Shown here one piece after another: positions 33,708-46,000 of a stretch of 64,000 nt of DNA. Source of the DNA: Avena insularis (Eukaryota > Streptophyta > Magnoliopsida > Poales > Poaceae). Position 1 is the stretch's first letter, and the number at the start of each line of letters is the position of its first letter. The stretch lies in assembly GCA_023614405.1 (NCBI GenBank), contig JAJUPC010000231.1, positions 62,001 to 126,000 on the forward strand, in the 5' to 3' direction. The notes under the pieces are model-generated. The model worked only from the letters and a program-made list of their open reading frames with translations. It did no database searches and was not told the origin of the DNA. The position numbers were made by a program, and so were the translations under genes.

Positions 33708-35479
33708 GAGAAGACCACGAGGACATGTATAGGAGGCTCAAGGCAATAGCTACAACCTTCAGAAACCACGGTGCAAATCATGTTGATGATGCTTGGATCA
33801 AGCGCAAGTATGTCAGTGCTCTTATGCCATTTGAGCCCACGGATTTGAAAAGTCTCCAAGGTAGGCATAACTATCACCTCATGTCATCCAATGAGGTAAT
33901 GCAAGAAATGGCCGCTTTCAAAGTGGCTGCCAAGAATGTCGAAGATGCTCGTGCTCGAGCTATGGGGATGCAAAAGGGGGTCAACATGGCCTTGAAGACT
34001 AGTGTGATTGATCATGATGAATATGAGGTAGAAGGTCTGGACTGTCCTGAGGATATAAAAAGGATTCATGGACAATACTTGGCTCTTTATGCTAGAAACT
34101 TCTGGAAAGATCCAGCCAAGGCTAAAGCTGAACTGGAATGCAAGAGTGGAGCATATGGATGAAAAGAAAATGGTCCCAAGCTGAGAACATGTTTCAACTG
34201 TGGTGACCGGCTGCACTTCGTAGCTGAGTGTCCATATCAAAGTAGGGAAGATAATGGAGAAATACTCATTTTCAAGGAAAAGTCAAAGGCTCCACGCAAG
34301 AAACAGTTTGTAAAGAAGAATTCTCCTTTCAAGAAGCAACCAAAGATTGTTCTAGTGGCTCAAGAAGAATATTCATCGGGAAGTGAAGATGAGGACGAGG
34401 ACGATAGCTCTCAAGAGGTGGCTGCTATAGCCACCACATCTACATCAATATCTCTCTTCGACTCTCCGAACGAAAACATCATCAACAAGAATGCTACTTG
34501 TCTCATGGCAAGAAGCTCCGAGGTAACTTCTTCTAACTCTTCTTTTCCTAAGACTATGATTGACATGGATGATCCTACTAGTCTTAAGGTTAAAGAAGAG
34601 ATTATTGCTTTGGATTATTTCTATACTAACTTTCAAGGTGAGCACAAAGTTTGTTTTGAAGCTCTTATGGATCAGCTGGCCCAAAACGAAGCTCTCCTTG
34701 AAGAAAAGGGCAGAATTGAAAGGGAGGATGCAATGGAAATTGCATCCTTAAAAAATGCTCTTGAAGAAGAGGAAGAGGATCGGGTCTCTCTTGAAGAGAG
34801 GCTTGAGTCTATTGAAGAGTCACATGATGAAATTGTGACTAAACTTGTTAAGGAACATGACAATGCTGTCACCAAAGCAAAGAAGTTAAAGAAGGAAAGG
34901 ATTGACTTTGGGGCTGCTCATGATAGACTCTCCGAGGAATTGGAGAAACTTGACAATGCTCACAAGGCATTGAAAAACGAGTTCTCTATTCTCAATGAGT
35001 CACATGATCAGCTTCAAAGTCGATTGACTAAATATGATACTCCTAGCTCATCCAACTCAACATATAGTAACAAGGTAAATGCTAGTGTGGAAAAAGAAGT
35101 GATCAAGGACATCACTCCCAAGGATAAAGGTGTGCTTGATGAAGTCCTTGGCAAACAAAGGTCAAATCATGGTAAAGAGGGACTTGGGTATGTCACCAAG
35201 TCCAAGAAAAAGAAAACCAAGAAGAACAAGACCAAGAATGTGCAATCAAAGATAAGCACCGCTGAGAAGAATGTCACAAAAGACAAGACTAACAATATTG
35301 GTTTTGTAGGGTCTCACAATCTGAATTATGAACTCTTTTGTGATGACTATGGTGATGTTTATGCTTATTATGTCGGTCCCTTTGATGAATATATTTCTTG
35401 GTATATTTGGGTCCCAAAGACCCTTGTTACTAACATGAAAGGACCCATTGAAAAATGGGTACCTAAAACCAAGAAGTAA
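33708..35479 (+). pseudogene. Sirevirus gag, 5'-truncated, one in-frame stop
   Basis: Frame 2 runs from the insertion boundary to the TAA at 35477-35479, with one TGA near 34160. The first part is the conserved UBN2-like gag domain (e.g. ALMPFEPTDLKSLQG). A CCHC zinc knuckle (CFNCGDRLHFVAEC) follows at about 34190-34231, then a Lys-rich stretch, a long Glu/Lys coiled coil at about 34660-35030, and a Lys-rich tail. Gag forms the virus-like particle and binds RNA. The long coiled coil after the zinc knuckle is typical of Sirevirus gag. The frame ends just before a splice-acceptor-like site, and pol continues in another frame. Confidence 0.88.
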
Positions 35480-35490
35480 TTTTCTTGCAG
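35477..35490 (+). promoter_or_regulatory. Gag stop overlapping a splice-acceptor-like site
   Basis: The gag TAA is followed at once by TTTTCTTGCAG (35480-35490), after which the pol frame opens. This looks like a plant 3' splice site placed exactly at the gag/pol border. BARE-1, another plant copia element, uses splicing near this border to raise the gag ratio. Use here is inference. Confidence 0.4.
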
Positions 35491-36669
35491 GGCTATGCTT
35501 CCGGTGGGTCGAAATGGGTGCTGGATAGTGGCTGCACTAGTCATATGACCGGAAGCAAGGAGATCATCACGGAGATGCGTCCAAATCATGATAATATCAC
35601 AGTCTCCTATGGTGATAAGTCTAAATCTCAGGTATTGGGTCTTGGCAAGGTTGTGGTTGCCCACGATATCTCTCTCGTGGACGTCATGCTTGTTGAGACC
35701 CTCGGTTACAACCTTCTTTCTGTTCGTGCCCTTGGCAAGATGGGTTTTGCTGTTTTTATCGATGATGATTTGGTGGTACTCTTGTGGAGCAAGTCTCTAA
35801 AGGTCGCTTTCGTTGGATACGTCGAAAATGACCTGTATGTGTTGGACTTCTCGGGGAAAACCACTTCGGGTCCGATGTGTCTATTCAGAAAGGCCGACGT
35901 GGGCTGGCTATGGCATCGCCGTTTAGCCCATGTCAACATGAGAACTTTGCAAAGTCTCTAGAAGGGTGGCCACATCCTTGGACTAAAAGACAATGTCTCT
36001 TTTGCCAAAGATCGTGTTTGCAGGGCTTGTGTAGAAGGAAAAATGCATGACTCTCCCCACAAGAGGAATACTATTTTGTCATCAAAGAGGATCTTGGAAT
36101 TACTTCATGTGGATTTATTTGGTCCTCCTTCTCATGCAAGTCTTGGTGGGAAAAAATATTGCTTGGTCATTGTCGATGATTACTCAAGATACACATGGGT
36201 CTATTTCTTCAAGCTGAAAAGTGAGACTCAACAAACTGTCATTGACTTTGCCAATGAAGTTCAACGTCAACACAATATTCCTATATTGGCAATTAGAAGT
36301 GACAACGGCTCCGAATTCAAGAACTACACTTTGAATGAGTTTCTAAGCGAAGAGGGGATTAGACATCAATATTCCGCTGCGTACACCCCTCAACAAAATG
36401 GTGTAGCCGAGAGGAAGAACCGGACTTTGATGGATATGGCAAGATCTATGTTGGCTGAATTCAAGTATCCTTATAATTTTTGGGCTGAAGCCATATCCAC
36501 TGCTTGTCACTCATCGAACCGGCTCTACCTCCAAAAGATTTTGGACAAGACTCCATATGAATACTTACCAGTAACAAACCCAACATCTCATACTTCAGGG
36601 TATTCGGGTGTAAGTGTTTCTTTCTTATTAAAGGTGTCCGTTTGTCAAAATTTGAGTCCAAGGCTTTAG
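35485..36669 (+). pseudogene. Sirevirus pol part 1: protease and integrase
   Basis: Frame 1 holds the aspartic protease (WVLDSGCTSHMTG, DSG active site near 35524), then the GAG-pre-integrase zinc region (WHRRLAHVN and CRAC), then the integrase core with D in HVDLFGPP, D in IRSDNGSEF and E in NGVAERKNRTL. A TAG at 35959-35961 (probably from CAG) interrupts it between the zinc-binding His and Cys pairs. Near 36590-36600 a small frameshift moves the conserved reading to frame 3, so the listed end is the out-of-frame stop. Protease matures the polyprotein and integrase inserts the cDNA. Confidence 0.9.
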
Positions 36670-39078
36670 AAGGTATTTTTGTTGGTTACGGTGCCGAATC
36701 CCACACTTATAGAGTCTACAACAAGCTCACTGGGATTGTTGTAGAATCTTGTAGTGTGGATTTCGATGAAAATAACGGCTCCTTTGTAGGGCAAGTTGAT
36801 GTTTGTGATGCAGATGTTAAAATAACCCAAGATGCCATAAGAAGAATGGGCGTGGGATTTTTCCGCCCCATTGAGGAACCCCTTGTGGTAGATCGGGAAG
36901 GACAATGCTCCACACATGTGGATCCCTCATCTACACAAGATCAACAAGCTCCTACTATTGGAGAAAATCCTGCACCAACACCGCAATCTGCTGAAGATCA
37001 TCTGTCCCCTGGACAAGTTGGTAGTCCCAGGCCGGACTATCCGCCCCCTCCAAGGGGCGGACAATCCGCCCCTGGCACTCCAACTCGTTCCAGAGGATCT
37101 GGAGGAGAAGTCAACAACTCTGAAGCTCCCAGGCTGGATTCTCCGCCCCCCGAGGGCGGATTATCCAGCCCTGGGTCTCCAACTCCTGTCAGGCACTCTC
37201 AGGAAGAAGGCTATGGTGCTTCATCTCCCAGGCTGGATAGTCCGGCCTCTCCAAGGGGCGGATTATCTGACCCTGAAGAACAAACTCAGCAGCAATCTTC
37301 TGGTGTTAACGCAGATCAAGATCAAGGGCAAGGCAGTGATCAAGACAAGGATACAAATACTGAATCAACTCCTTCTAGAAACAATAAGGACATTGAGGCT
37401 CGTCGCAAGGCTCGTGCTGATCGGAACCTTGAACTAAGGGGTCACACTCTTGACAAGGTTGTTGGTGATCTACGACGAAGGGTATCCACTAGAAGAGAAC
37501 TTGCAAGCTTCTGTGATCATCAAGCTCACATTTCCATGGTTGAACCGGAGAAGGTTTTTGATGCTCTTGAAGACCCCGATTGGGTTGTTGCAATGCATGA
37601 AGAATTAAATAACTTCGAATGCAACATAGTTTGGAAGCTCGTAGAGAAACCAAAGGATTGCCGCAATGTTATCGGCACCAAGTGGATCTTCAATAACAAA
37701 CTAGATGAAAATGGCATTGTTGTGAGGAATAAAGCACGACTCGTGGCCCAAGGATTCTCTCAAGTGTAAGGAATTGATTTTGGCGAGACTTATGATCCTG
37801 TGGCTCGTCTTGAGTCCATCCGTATCCTTCTTGCATATGCAGGCCATCATAATTTCAAATTACAACAAATGGATGTTAAGAGCGCTTTCCTTAATGGTCC
37901 TCTACATGAGTTAGTATACGTCAAGCAGCCCCCAGGGTTTGAGGACGCCAAATTTCCGAACCATGTCTACAAACTCGATAAGGCGCTCTATGGCCTTAAA
38001 CAAGCCCCACGTGCGTGGTATGAGCACCTTAAAGAGCTTTTGCTAGACCATGGATTCGAAGTTGGGCAAATCGATCCCACTCTTTTTACTAAGAAGGTTA
38101 ATGGGGAGCTTTTTGTATGCCAACTTTATGTAGATGACATTATTTTTGGCTATACTAACCAAGCTTTTAACGATGAATTTTCAAAGCTTATGAATGACAG
38201 GTTTGAGATGTCCATGATGGGCGAGCTGAGGTTCTTTCTTGGATTTGAGATCAAACAACTTAGAGAGGGAACCTTTATTAATCAAGCTAAGTACATCCAA
38301 GACATGCTAAAAAGGTTCAAGATGACGGATCTCAATGGCGTTGCTACCCCAATGCAAACAAAGTGTCATCTTGAGCTCAATCCCAAGGGTAAAGACGTGG
38401 ATAAAAAGGTATACCGATCCATGATCGGCTCTCTCCTTTACCTTTGCGCATCTAGGCCCGATATCGTGTTAAGTGTAGGAGTGTGTGCAAGGTACCAAGC
38501 CGCTCCTAAAGAAATCCACTTAGTGGCGGTCAAACGAATCTTCCGATATTTGGTTCATTCCCCAAATTTTGGGTTATGGTATCCCAAGGGTTCAAGTTTC
38601 TCTCTATGTGGTTACACTGATTCAGATTGGGCTGGTGACAAAGATGATAGGAAATCAACCTCTGGTGCATGTCAATTCTTGGGCAGGTCTCTAGTGTGTT
38701 GGTCATCAAAGAAACATAATTGTATTTCACTCTCAACTGCCGAAGCTGAATATGTTACTCGCAAGTGCTTGTACACAATTTTTATGGATGAGGCAAACTT
38801 TAAAGGAATATGGTGTCAATTGTGACAAAGTGCCTTTATTATGTGACAATGAAAGTGCTATCAAAATTGCTTACAATCCCGTGCAGCATACAAGAACAAA
38901 ACATATAGAGATTCGCAATCACTTTATTCGGGATCATGTTGCTCGTGGTGATATTGCCCTATCCTTTGTGATCACGAAGAACCAACTTGCTGATATTTTC
39001 ACGAAGCCTCTTGATGAAGCAAGACTTTGTTATTTGAGGGATGAGCTAAATATCATAGATTCAAGGAGCCTGGCTTGA
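36590..39078 (+). pseudogene. Sirevirus pol part 2: integrase tail, linker, RT, RNase H
   Basis: Frame 3 continues from the frameshift with the integrase C-terminal segment (GIFVGYGAESHTYRVYN). Next come a long Pro/Ser/Gly-rich linker (about 36890-37400) containing CGG-CCG boxes, then RT with KARLVAQGFSQ, QQMDVKSAFLNG and the active site LYVDDIIFG (about 38128-38154). RNase H follows (TDSDWAGDKDDRKST and STAEAEYV). A TAA at 37767-37769 interrupts RT, and a frameshift near 38770 moves the end of RNase H to frame 1 (LLCDNESAIKIA, ending at 39078). RT and RNase H copy the element RNA into DNA. The element is inactive. Confidence 0.9.
37029..37272. repeat. CGG-CCG palindromic boxes inside the pol reading frame
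   Basis: Five or six boxes lie in the linker between integrase and RT: GGCCGGACTATCCGCCCCC from about 37030, GGGGCGGACAATCCGCCCC (about 37054-37072), a GGCTGGATTCTCCGCC type near 37131, GGGCGGATTATCCAGCCC near 37154, GGCTGGATAGTCCGGCC near 37231, and GGGGCGGATTATCTGACCC near 37256. They are the same type as the LTR boxes and are translated into Pro/Gly-rich repeats (PDYPPPPRGG, LDSPPPEGG, LDSPASPRGG). Boxes within a conserved coding gene are unusual. Confidence 0.85.
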
Positions 39079-39481
39079 TTACTCTTGCACACTCACTTGC
39101 TCTTATTCATGTATTTGGTTTAGATGCGGGCATAGAAATAGGGGGAGTGTGGTCCTAATTGATTGGGCCAACCCTCCCCCCCTTAATGCCGACAACAAGT
39201 AAAATCATTTCCCTTAATATCATTTTGTGATATGTGGGTCATCGATGAGCATTGGTTTTGAACTCAAGATACATCTTTGCGGTGTCATGCCATGCGCTCC
39301 AACATGGTGGCTTCGGCCACCGCCCTCTTCCTACAGAAGAGTTGGTTTCTCATGGGTCTCTTTGGTTTTTCCTGCATATCTCTTGTTCTTATGGAAAACA
39401 CACTCAAATTTGGCTTTTGGTTGATTTCATTCTTGCAAATTTGGGTGTGTAGTACCATCTCAGTTTGATGCTCTCAACCCA
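39079..39481 (+). other. Spacer between pol and envelope-like region with an extra PPT
   Basis: This stretch is non-coding. A purine tract AAATAGGGGGAGTGTGG lies at about 39136-39152, shortly after the pol stop, and is another copy of the Sirevirus PPT type. From 39482 the large duplication begins, so the corresponding part for copy 1 lies left of the window. Confidence 0.65.
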
Positions 39482-39907
39482 AGCCTTTCTCTCCCTCCTT
39501 GAACCATCTATTCTTGCACACAAGTCCTCTAAAACACCATCAAGGGGTTTTGCTAGGTTGCTCCGGCCTGAATTTGTAATTTACAAAATTTCAGGGGGGG
39601 GGACTATCCGCCTTAAGTGGGGGGCGGATTATCCGCCCCGGGCAAAATCGGCCCCTTATAGGCTGGGTCGGGGAGGGTAGGCTCAAACAGAGCAGCAGCC
39701 GCCACCGGAGTATCCGCCTCTCCCGGAGTCGATTTGACCACATTCTCAGGCTCTCCCGGATCTTATTCACCTCGCCTCTGGGTATCTTCTCCTCCGCGAT
39801 TTTCCTCCAATGAGTGAGGGTAACTCCCTCATCTCTCTCCTTTTGTATGGGATGCATTTTATTTGGTGGAAATCTCGTTGTAGAAGATCCTTGGTGTTGT
39901 TCCTTTC

Positions 39908-41610
39908 ATGCTAGAATCAGTAGAATTGCACCCTTTGTGCCCGATATGTTTTGCCATGGTATATCTGGGCCAATCCAGAAAATTCCTGAGGGGCGGATTA
40001 TGCCCTCCGAGGCGGATAATCCGCCCGAGACTAAACTCTGGTCTGTTTTGGTCCTGCTCCTGCAATACACATCATTGGCTCTGGGTTGCTTTTCTACTCT
40101 TTCTTCTTGCTTTCTCCTGGACTTGTGTGTATGCTTATCTCCATGCTATCCCTCTAATGCTTTTCACAGGTGGTTCCAAGCCGACCAAGACCTTCGTCCG
40201 TCGTTCCCGTGCCAGTTATCTCAAGCCTACTATAGAAGGGAAGTTCATTGACGAGACCGAGGTCATCAGAGCAACAAGAGAGGCTGAACGGATGGCAGAG
40301 GCAAGTAAGAAAACTAAGAGGACCGCATCTCGCAAGGGCAAACAGTCTCGGCCCAATTACAAGGCTATGGACAGTCTTGATGCCACCATTCACCGGACTA
40401 ATTATTATGATGAGGTGACATGATGGTCCCCGAGACTCTATGTTTTGGAATGCCCACTTTTGGCTATTCATGATGATGTCTATGCTACTCTCAAGCTTCG
40501 CCCCATGCGTCCCATCAATTTGACTGAGGCTCATTCCAAGACTAGGCTCATTGAGGTATTAGATGTGACCAACATGATGGGGCTGCACCACCTCATGACT
40601 ATCCAATGCAACTATGATTCCTTTGTGGTGCGGCAGTTCTTCTCGACTCTGGTGATTTGCGGTGATGAGCGTCGTACTATGAAGTGGATGACAGGGACCA
40701 CCATGATTCAGTCAGACTTTCGCACCTTTGGGCAGGTTCTTAGTTATGCATTCCATGGCCGTGACACTCCTTCAGGCCACCGTATCATTTCTCCTCTGAA
40801 GCCACCATTGCTCCTTGCCTTTCTTCTGATGGTGTTGCTGGTACTTTCGCTGGTCTCTCTCCCTTGTATGCCTCCCTTGTTGGCATATTTAGGTACTGCA
40901 TCACTCCTAGTGGTGGCAACAATGACAGGATCCGTGGCCACCTGGTTCCATTCCTTGCTTTTGCTCACGAGTGTGCCACTAACTCTGGATCAGCCACAGG
41001 TTACAAACTGGATGTCATGGACTATATTTATCATGAGATGACGGATGCTATGATCAATAGGCTCTCTATTCCTTATGCTCCTTTCATTACGATGCTCGTC
41101 AAGCATATGTTGCCACATGAGGATTTTGGCACTGCTCTGGATGGAATTCACAAGCCCAAGAAAATCTACAACAAGGCTCAGAAGACCCATCACCCTTCCA
41201 CTGCCCTGGAGTCCTTCATGCGTGATGCTCGGGCTAGTGGTCGTCGTTCCACGGTGTCCCCAATGGCACGCGAGGTTAAGCAGCTCACTTGTTTCCAGCG
41301 GCACATTCTCTGCCTGGGCATTGACACTCACAAGGGCCAATATGAGGCTTACCGCAGGGATCATGAGAGGGATCACACGTAGCAGCTTATTCTCCACCAT
41401 GTCTCAGGTGCCACTGGCCATCAACCTCCTCCCACTGCTCCGGATCTGTATGCTCAGTGGAACACCTCAGGGATCAACTATGGCGAGCTCGAGAGTTGCC
41501 TCTTTCCTCCTCCACCGAGGGCACCCACTCCTCCAGCTGATGACGATGATGATGAGTATGATGAAGAGGAAGGGGACGGGATTGACTACGACGAGGATGA
41601 GGAGGAGTGA
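39908..41610 (+). pseudogene. Sirevirus envelope-like ORF, copy 2 (more damaged)
   Basis: It has the same protein and layout as 432-2152. It shares the old frameshift (here near 40800) and adds its own breaks. Several one-base losses at 40378-40445 end the first frame at 40421-40423, and a CAG-to-TAG change near 41380 lies in the part before the acidic tail. The splice-acceptor-like AG is at 40168-40169. Upstream palindromic boxes at about 39990-40026 have lost bases compared with copy 1. The position after RNase H and before the PPT array fits the envelope-like gene of Sireviruses. Confidence 0.72.
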
Positions 41611-42227
41611 TCTTCAGGGGAGTTAGCATCGCTCTTCTTCCTTTTTGGCGTTTCGATGCCAAAGGGGGAGAAGTAGTTCTATTAGGTCTCGTGGATTTGC
41701 AAGGGTCGGGCGCAAGCATCTTTCTTTCAGTCGTTTTATTTGCTTGCTTGTGCGCTTTTAGCGTGAACTCATTTGCTATTTGTGTTTGATTATGTAAGAC
41801 TTTGTTGTGTTTCACTAAGTTTGGTACTTTGTGTGGTATTCATGGATTTCTGGATTTATCTATTGTGGATCTCATGGAATTCAAGATTTATCTATGGAGG
41901 CATATTTGATGGCATATGGAATCATGGGCCTATCTAATGTATGCATCAATATTGCTGGTATGGTTGGGATGTGCTTGGAGGCTATCAAACAAACTATATT
42001 CTTTGGCTATATTCTCATCCCGGTGGTATGACCTTGTTTCCCAAACCACCTTGTTTAAATTATCTTGGTTATGGAAGTTGTGTTCTCTCTAGTGTGTGTA
42101 TTTGTATTCAAATGCAAATTTTAAATATGCACACATCTAGGGGGAGCGTCTTTCATTATTTAAGGTGGAATTAGTCGGTTTCATTGCAAATCCTAATATT
42201 GTCATCTAACACCAAAAAGGGGGAGAT
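41611..42227 (+). promoter_or_regulatory. PPT array before 3' LTR, Sirevirus copy 2
   Basis: The same purine tracts as in copy 1 are present (about 41661-41673, 42139-42149 and 42214-42227), and the last one abuts the LTR. The inverted repeat around the PPT/LTR junction is also kept. Otherwise the stretch is non-coding and AT-rich. Confidence 0.78.
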
Positions 42228-43023
42228 TGAAAGAACATTTTATAATCCCTAGTGTTTTCTGTGTTAGATAACAATATCAAGGATTATTTAATGTGTGTTG
42301 AAGTGTTGCAGCTCTCTTTGAGAAAAAGGGAAAAGGATTCTGCCTTTGCGGGGCGGATAATCCGCCCCCACCGCCGCCCCTCCCTCTTCCCAAGCAGGCG
42401 CAAGCCCTAGAAGGGGGGGGGGAGTTTTGGCCAGATTTTCCAGCCACGCCGGATAATCCGCCCCTCAAGGGGGCCGGATAGTCCTCCCCCCTTGATCATC
42501 GCCAAGTCGCAAACCCCAGAGAGGGGGCGGAGTGTTGGCCGGACTTTCCAGTCTGGCCGGATAATCCGCCCTTGGAGGGGCCGGATTATCCGCCCCCCAA
42601 GATCTTCACCAAGTTTCGCAGACATCATCCCCAGAGAGGGGGCGGAGTTTTCCCAGGGGGCGGATAATCTGCCCCAAAAGTTGTGCAACAGCCAGATCTG
42701 TGGAGGGGGTATTTAAGGCAGCCTTCCCCCTCCTGCCAGATCTTTTGAGTCATTCGAAAAATACCAAATCTGATCTCCAACCTTCATCCAAGAGAGCTCC
42801 ACCTAGATCCACCCAAAGGCCCCGTTCCTTGGGGAATCGAAGGAGGAGAACTCGACCTTCATCATCAGCAATCAAGCGCTTCATCTCCTCTCCTTTCATT
42901 TGGAGAACCACCGAGATAGTATTTCTTGCAAAATACTTTGTGTCAAGCCTAAAATTGAAAAAGTATTAAAAATTGGTTAGCACCTATTCACCCCCCCTCT
43001 AGGTGCCCATATGTTCCATTTCA
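42228..43023 (+). repeat. Sirevirus 3' LTR, copy 2 (796 bp)
   Basis: This is the same LTR as 2770-3560, from TGAAAGAACA to CCATTTCA. The palindromic boxes stand at 42350-42675, and the TATTTAA element is at 42710-42716. One box differs at both of its CpG sites (GGCCAGATTTTCCAGCC at 42429-42445). The stretch just before the TATA element differs by a short block (TTGTGCAACAGCC) from copy 1. Confidence 0.82.
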
Positions 43024-43029
43024 CCTTTA

Positions 43030-46000
43030 TGTCAACACCCGGATTTTTAATCCCAAATGCCTGTTATGCCATACATCACAATCCCAGGATTACCATTTTT
43101 GCGAGACATAACAGAATTGGATACCATAGTACATCATCCATTACAAACCATACATAAGGTCTTACACAAATAAGGATCTCATGATCCAGTTCTTAATACA
43201 ACTCAAGCAGCGGAAATACGTAATAATAACGGTAGTGTAGGCGAAGCTTCATCTTCGGGGTCACAGGCAATGCTGACGATGGGAGATGATCCTACTTGTC
43301 GTAACCTTCCTAGGTTCCATCCTCTAGGTACTCCTCTTCATAGTCTGGCCATGGGAATAGCCAGGGACAAAGCCATGAGTACTCTTTAAGTACTCGCAAA
43401 CTAATACTAACAATTAAAGGGGGTTTTTGGTAGTAGGACACTAAGCTCTAGGGTTGTTTTGCAAAAGCCAGATTTACATCTACTAAGTTTTAGAAGCAAC
43501 GAATGCTAGTTGAAGTTTTATAAAACCTAAGTGGGAACTTGTATCTCATGCCACAACTCTATTGTGGTCAAGTCAAAAATCTCAATCCATTTCACAAGTC
43601 ATTTTGAAAACATCTGACGGGGGAACAGTATGGCCACTCCAACTGTCCATAACCGCGGACACGGCTATTTGAATATTTTGACACTCTGCAGAGATTGTAC
43701 ACTTTCACCACAACATTCGATACATCCGCAGGTACAAATCCTGAATTCACCATACTCAGTATGCGGATAATCAATCCTAACCTTTCAATTACACGCCCTA
43801 GTATAAGCACCTCTCCTGTGAGTTTGGCCTCCCAACCATGACCGACTGTCATCTTGGGTACTGCACAGGTGGACAATCTTCACAAGGTAGCCTCAGCTCA
43901 AACCTTGGCCGTGAGGGAACCAATACTAAGGTATATAAGTTTCCAGTCAAGCCCTACCTAATTCTTGGGTATTGTGGTTGTACGGTAAAATTGGAATGGT
44001 ATCGCATCCAGACAACCATCAGTTTTATAAAGGGCTTAGGCTCATGCCTCAACATTTTCATCATCCAAATCATCTGGTGTTCGGAAACACATGTAAAAAC
44101 ATCTCAATAGAATGATCAATCATTCCAAGGTTTTCATAACCATTTTCACCAAGTATTCCCATCTAATGTTGATCAAGTTTTGTGCTTAGCACTAGCATCT
44201 ACAATTGGGAGTGAGTACTAATGAGGGGTGGTAAACTAGTGGAGTTTAACTAAATTCAATCTTATGCCTTAGGATGACATAAAGATTATCTAGCTTAGGC
44301 CAAGTTTTATGCTCTTTATGCAACCTTTAATTATCTTTCTAGTATCTACAATTCACTTAAACAAGCTCTAAGTAATAGCTTTGATAAAGAAATAAAGTAT
44401 AAAGCTTGCAAGTAAAACTAGGATTGGTTTATCAAGTGGGTATAACCACATATGCTTAAGGCATATGGTTGGCATGGTAAGGCTTGCTAAAGTAGAGTAT
44501 CTTGCAAGTGTTAGCTTGCACATTCAACTAGTAGTATTAGGCTTGCATCAATATCAGTATAAGCTTGCGAAATTGCAAGTGTTAGATTGTCTTGTGCAGA
44601 GTAGTGGTTGAAGTTCTCCTCGGCTTCTTCTTCATTGTATCCTCCTTCCTCCTCGTATCCTTGGTCGGTACTAGCGTCTATAAGTAAATACGAGGTACAC
44701 AATCACCAAACAATACTTAACTACTTTCAATCATCACACCAAAGGGTCCTATAGATGATCTAGCATCATCACTAACATTACAAGATTAAAGCTTGGTTTA
44801 ATTTCTTTTATTTTTAGAAAAGTAATTTCTACTCATTGAAAAACTACTTAAGATTTAATATTCTCCAAACCAAACATGGGATTATGTTGACACATGTCAT
44901 CACCACATATTTTAGTCCATGGGAATGTGATTTAAAGTGGTGTCACAATTTACTAAGGTTTAACCTTTTATTTTACTTAAATAAAGTGACTAGAAATGCC
45001 TATGTGGCATTCTTTTATTACTTGAACCTTATTTCTTTAAGTAAATCCAAATGTTTTTATATATTCTGAAAGGTATGATCAAATGTTATATTTGAGAGTT
45101 GGAATCAACTCAAAAGCTTTTATGGTTTAAATTTGAAAAATGTTTGAATGCAGAAAAGGTTCTGCCTTGTTATTTTTACCAAGGTTGATCTATAGATTCA
45201 TATGATTTGAATCCAACGGGCATTTCAATATCTTTCTAACAAAATTGGTTTCATTCAATTTATTTCACTGAATCGAGCTGGGTTGATTTTTCAAACTAGG
45301 TACAGAACTGTGTTTGAATGAAAATGGAAAAATCCAAATTCAAACGAGTGGGCTGCTGAGGCCTGTTAAGGCGGCCAGTGTCACTCCAGCGACATGGGGC
45401 TCAGGTGACAGGGGTTCCACTAGTCGGTGGCTCTTTAAGCAGAGGATGCAGCAATATCGGCCACACGATCTAAGTCTAATCGAACGGCTGCTACTCATCG
45501 TCCATGTCGGGTTGCGCCGGCGAGACAGAAACCTAACGCGGAAGGTGGGGGTCGTCGGGGGCTCACCGGGGCTCAGGCGAGGGTCGGCGAGGCGGGCGAA
45601 CGATGAAGTCGACGACGGTGAACCTCCTGGTACCGGCAGCTTCTCCTGGGGTGGACGAAATCGACAGCGCCCTTCTTCTCCAGAGGCGGCCTGCTCCGGC
45701 CAAATTCGGCGATCAGTGAGGAGAGGAGAGTGAGATGGTGTGCTCAATTCGGCTGGGGGTCACCTCCTTTTATAGGCTCGACGGTGAGACCAAGAGGGAT
45801 GGGCAGACGACGATGGTGACATGGCTACGGGCTGCTAGAGGCATGGCCGGTGGTGGCGATCGTTCGGTGGTCTCCTGGCGATGCTCTTTGGCTTTAATGC
45901 GCGTGTAGGGGCGGTGGAAAACGGTCTGGAACATGTGATGCTCTGGGCGGCAGAGGCGGCGTCTTCGACGGCGAGCGGTGGCTATGAGGCATGGGACGGC

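Larger units (their letters stand above)
33708..43023 (+). mobile_element. Sirevirus (Ty1/copia) with envelope-like ORF, 5' end lost, copy 2
   Basis: The order gag, protease, integrase, RT, RNase H is copia-type, and pol is followed by a spacer, an envelope-like ORF, several PPTs and the 3' LTR. Together these define an envelope-bearing Sirevirus. The 5' LTR and the N-terminal half of gag are missing because the 4.27 kb LTR at 29440-33707 interrupts gag. The element is dead, with several stops and frameshifts in every ORF. Confidence 0.92.

Noticed and set aside
42429..42445. Compensatory changes in a stem-forming palindrome
   Set aside because: The two changed bases do not pair with each other. 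Both are CpG-to-CpA changes on one strand, so deamination explains them without RNA-structure selection.
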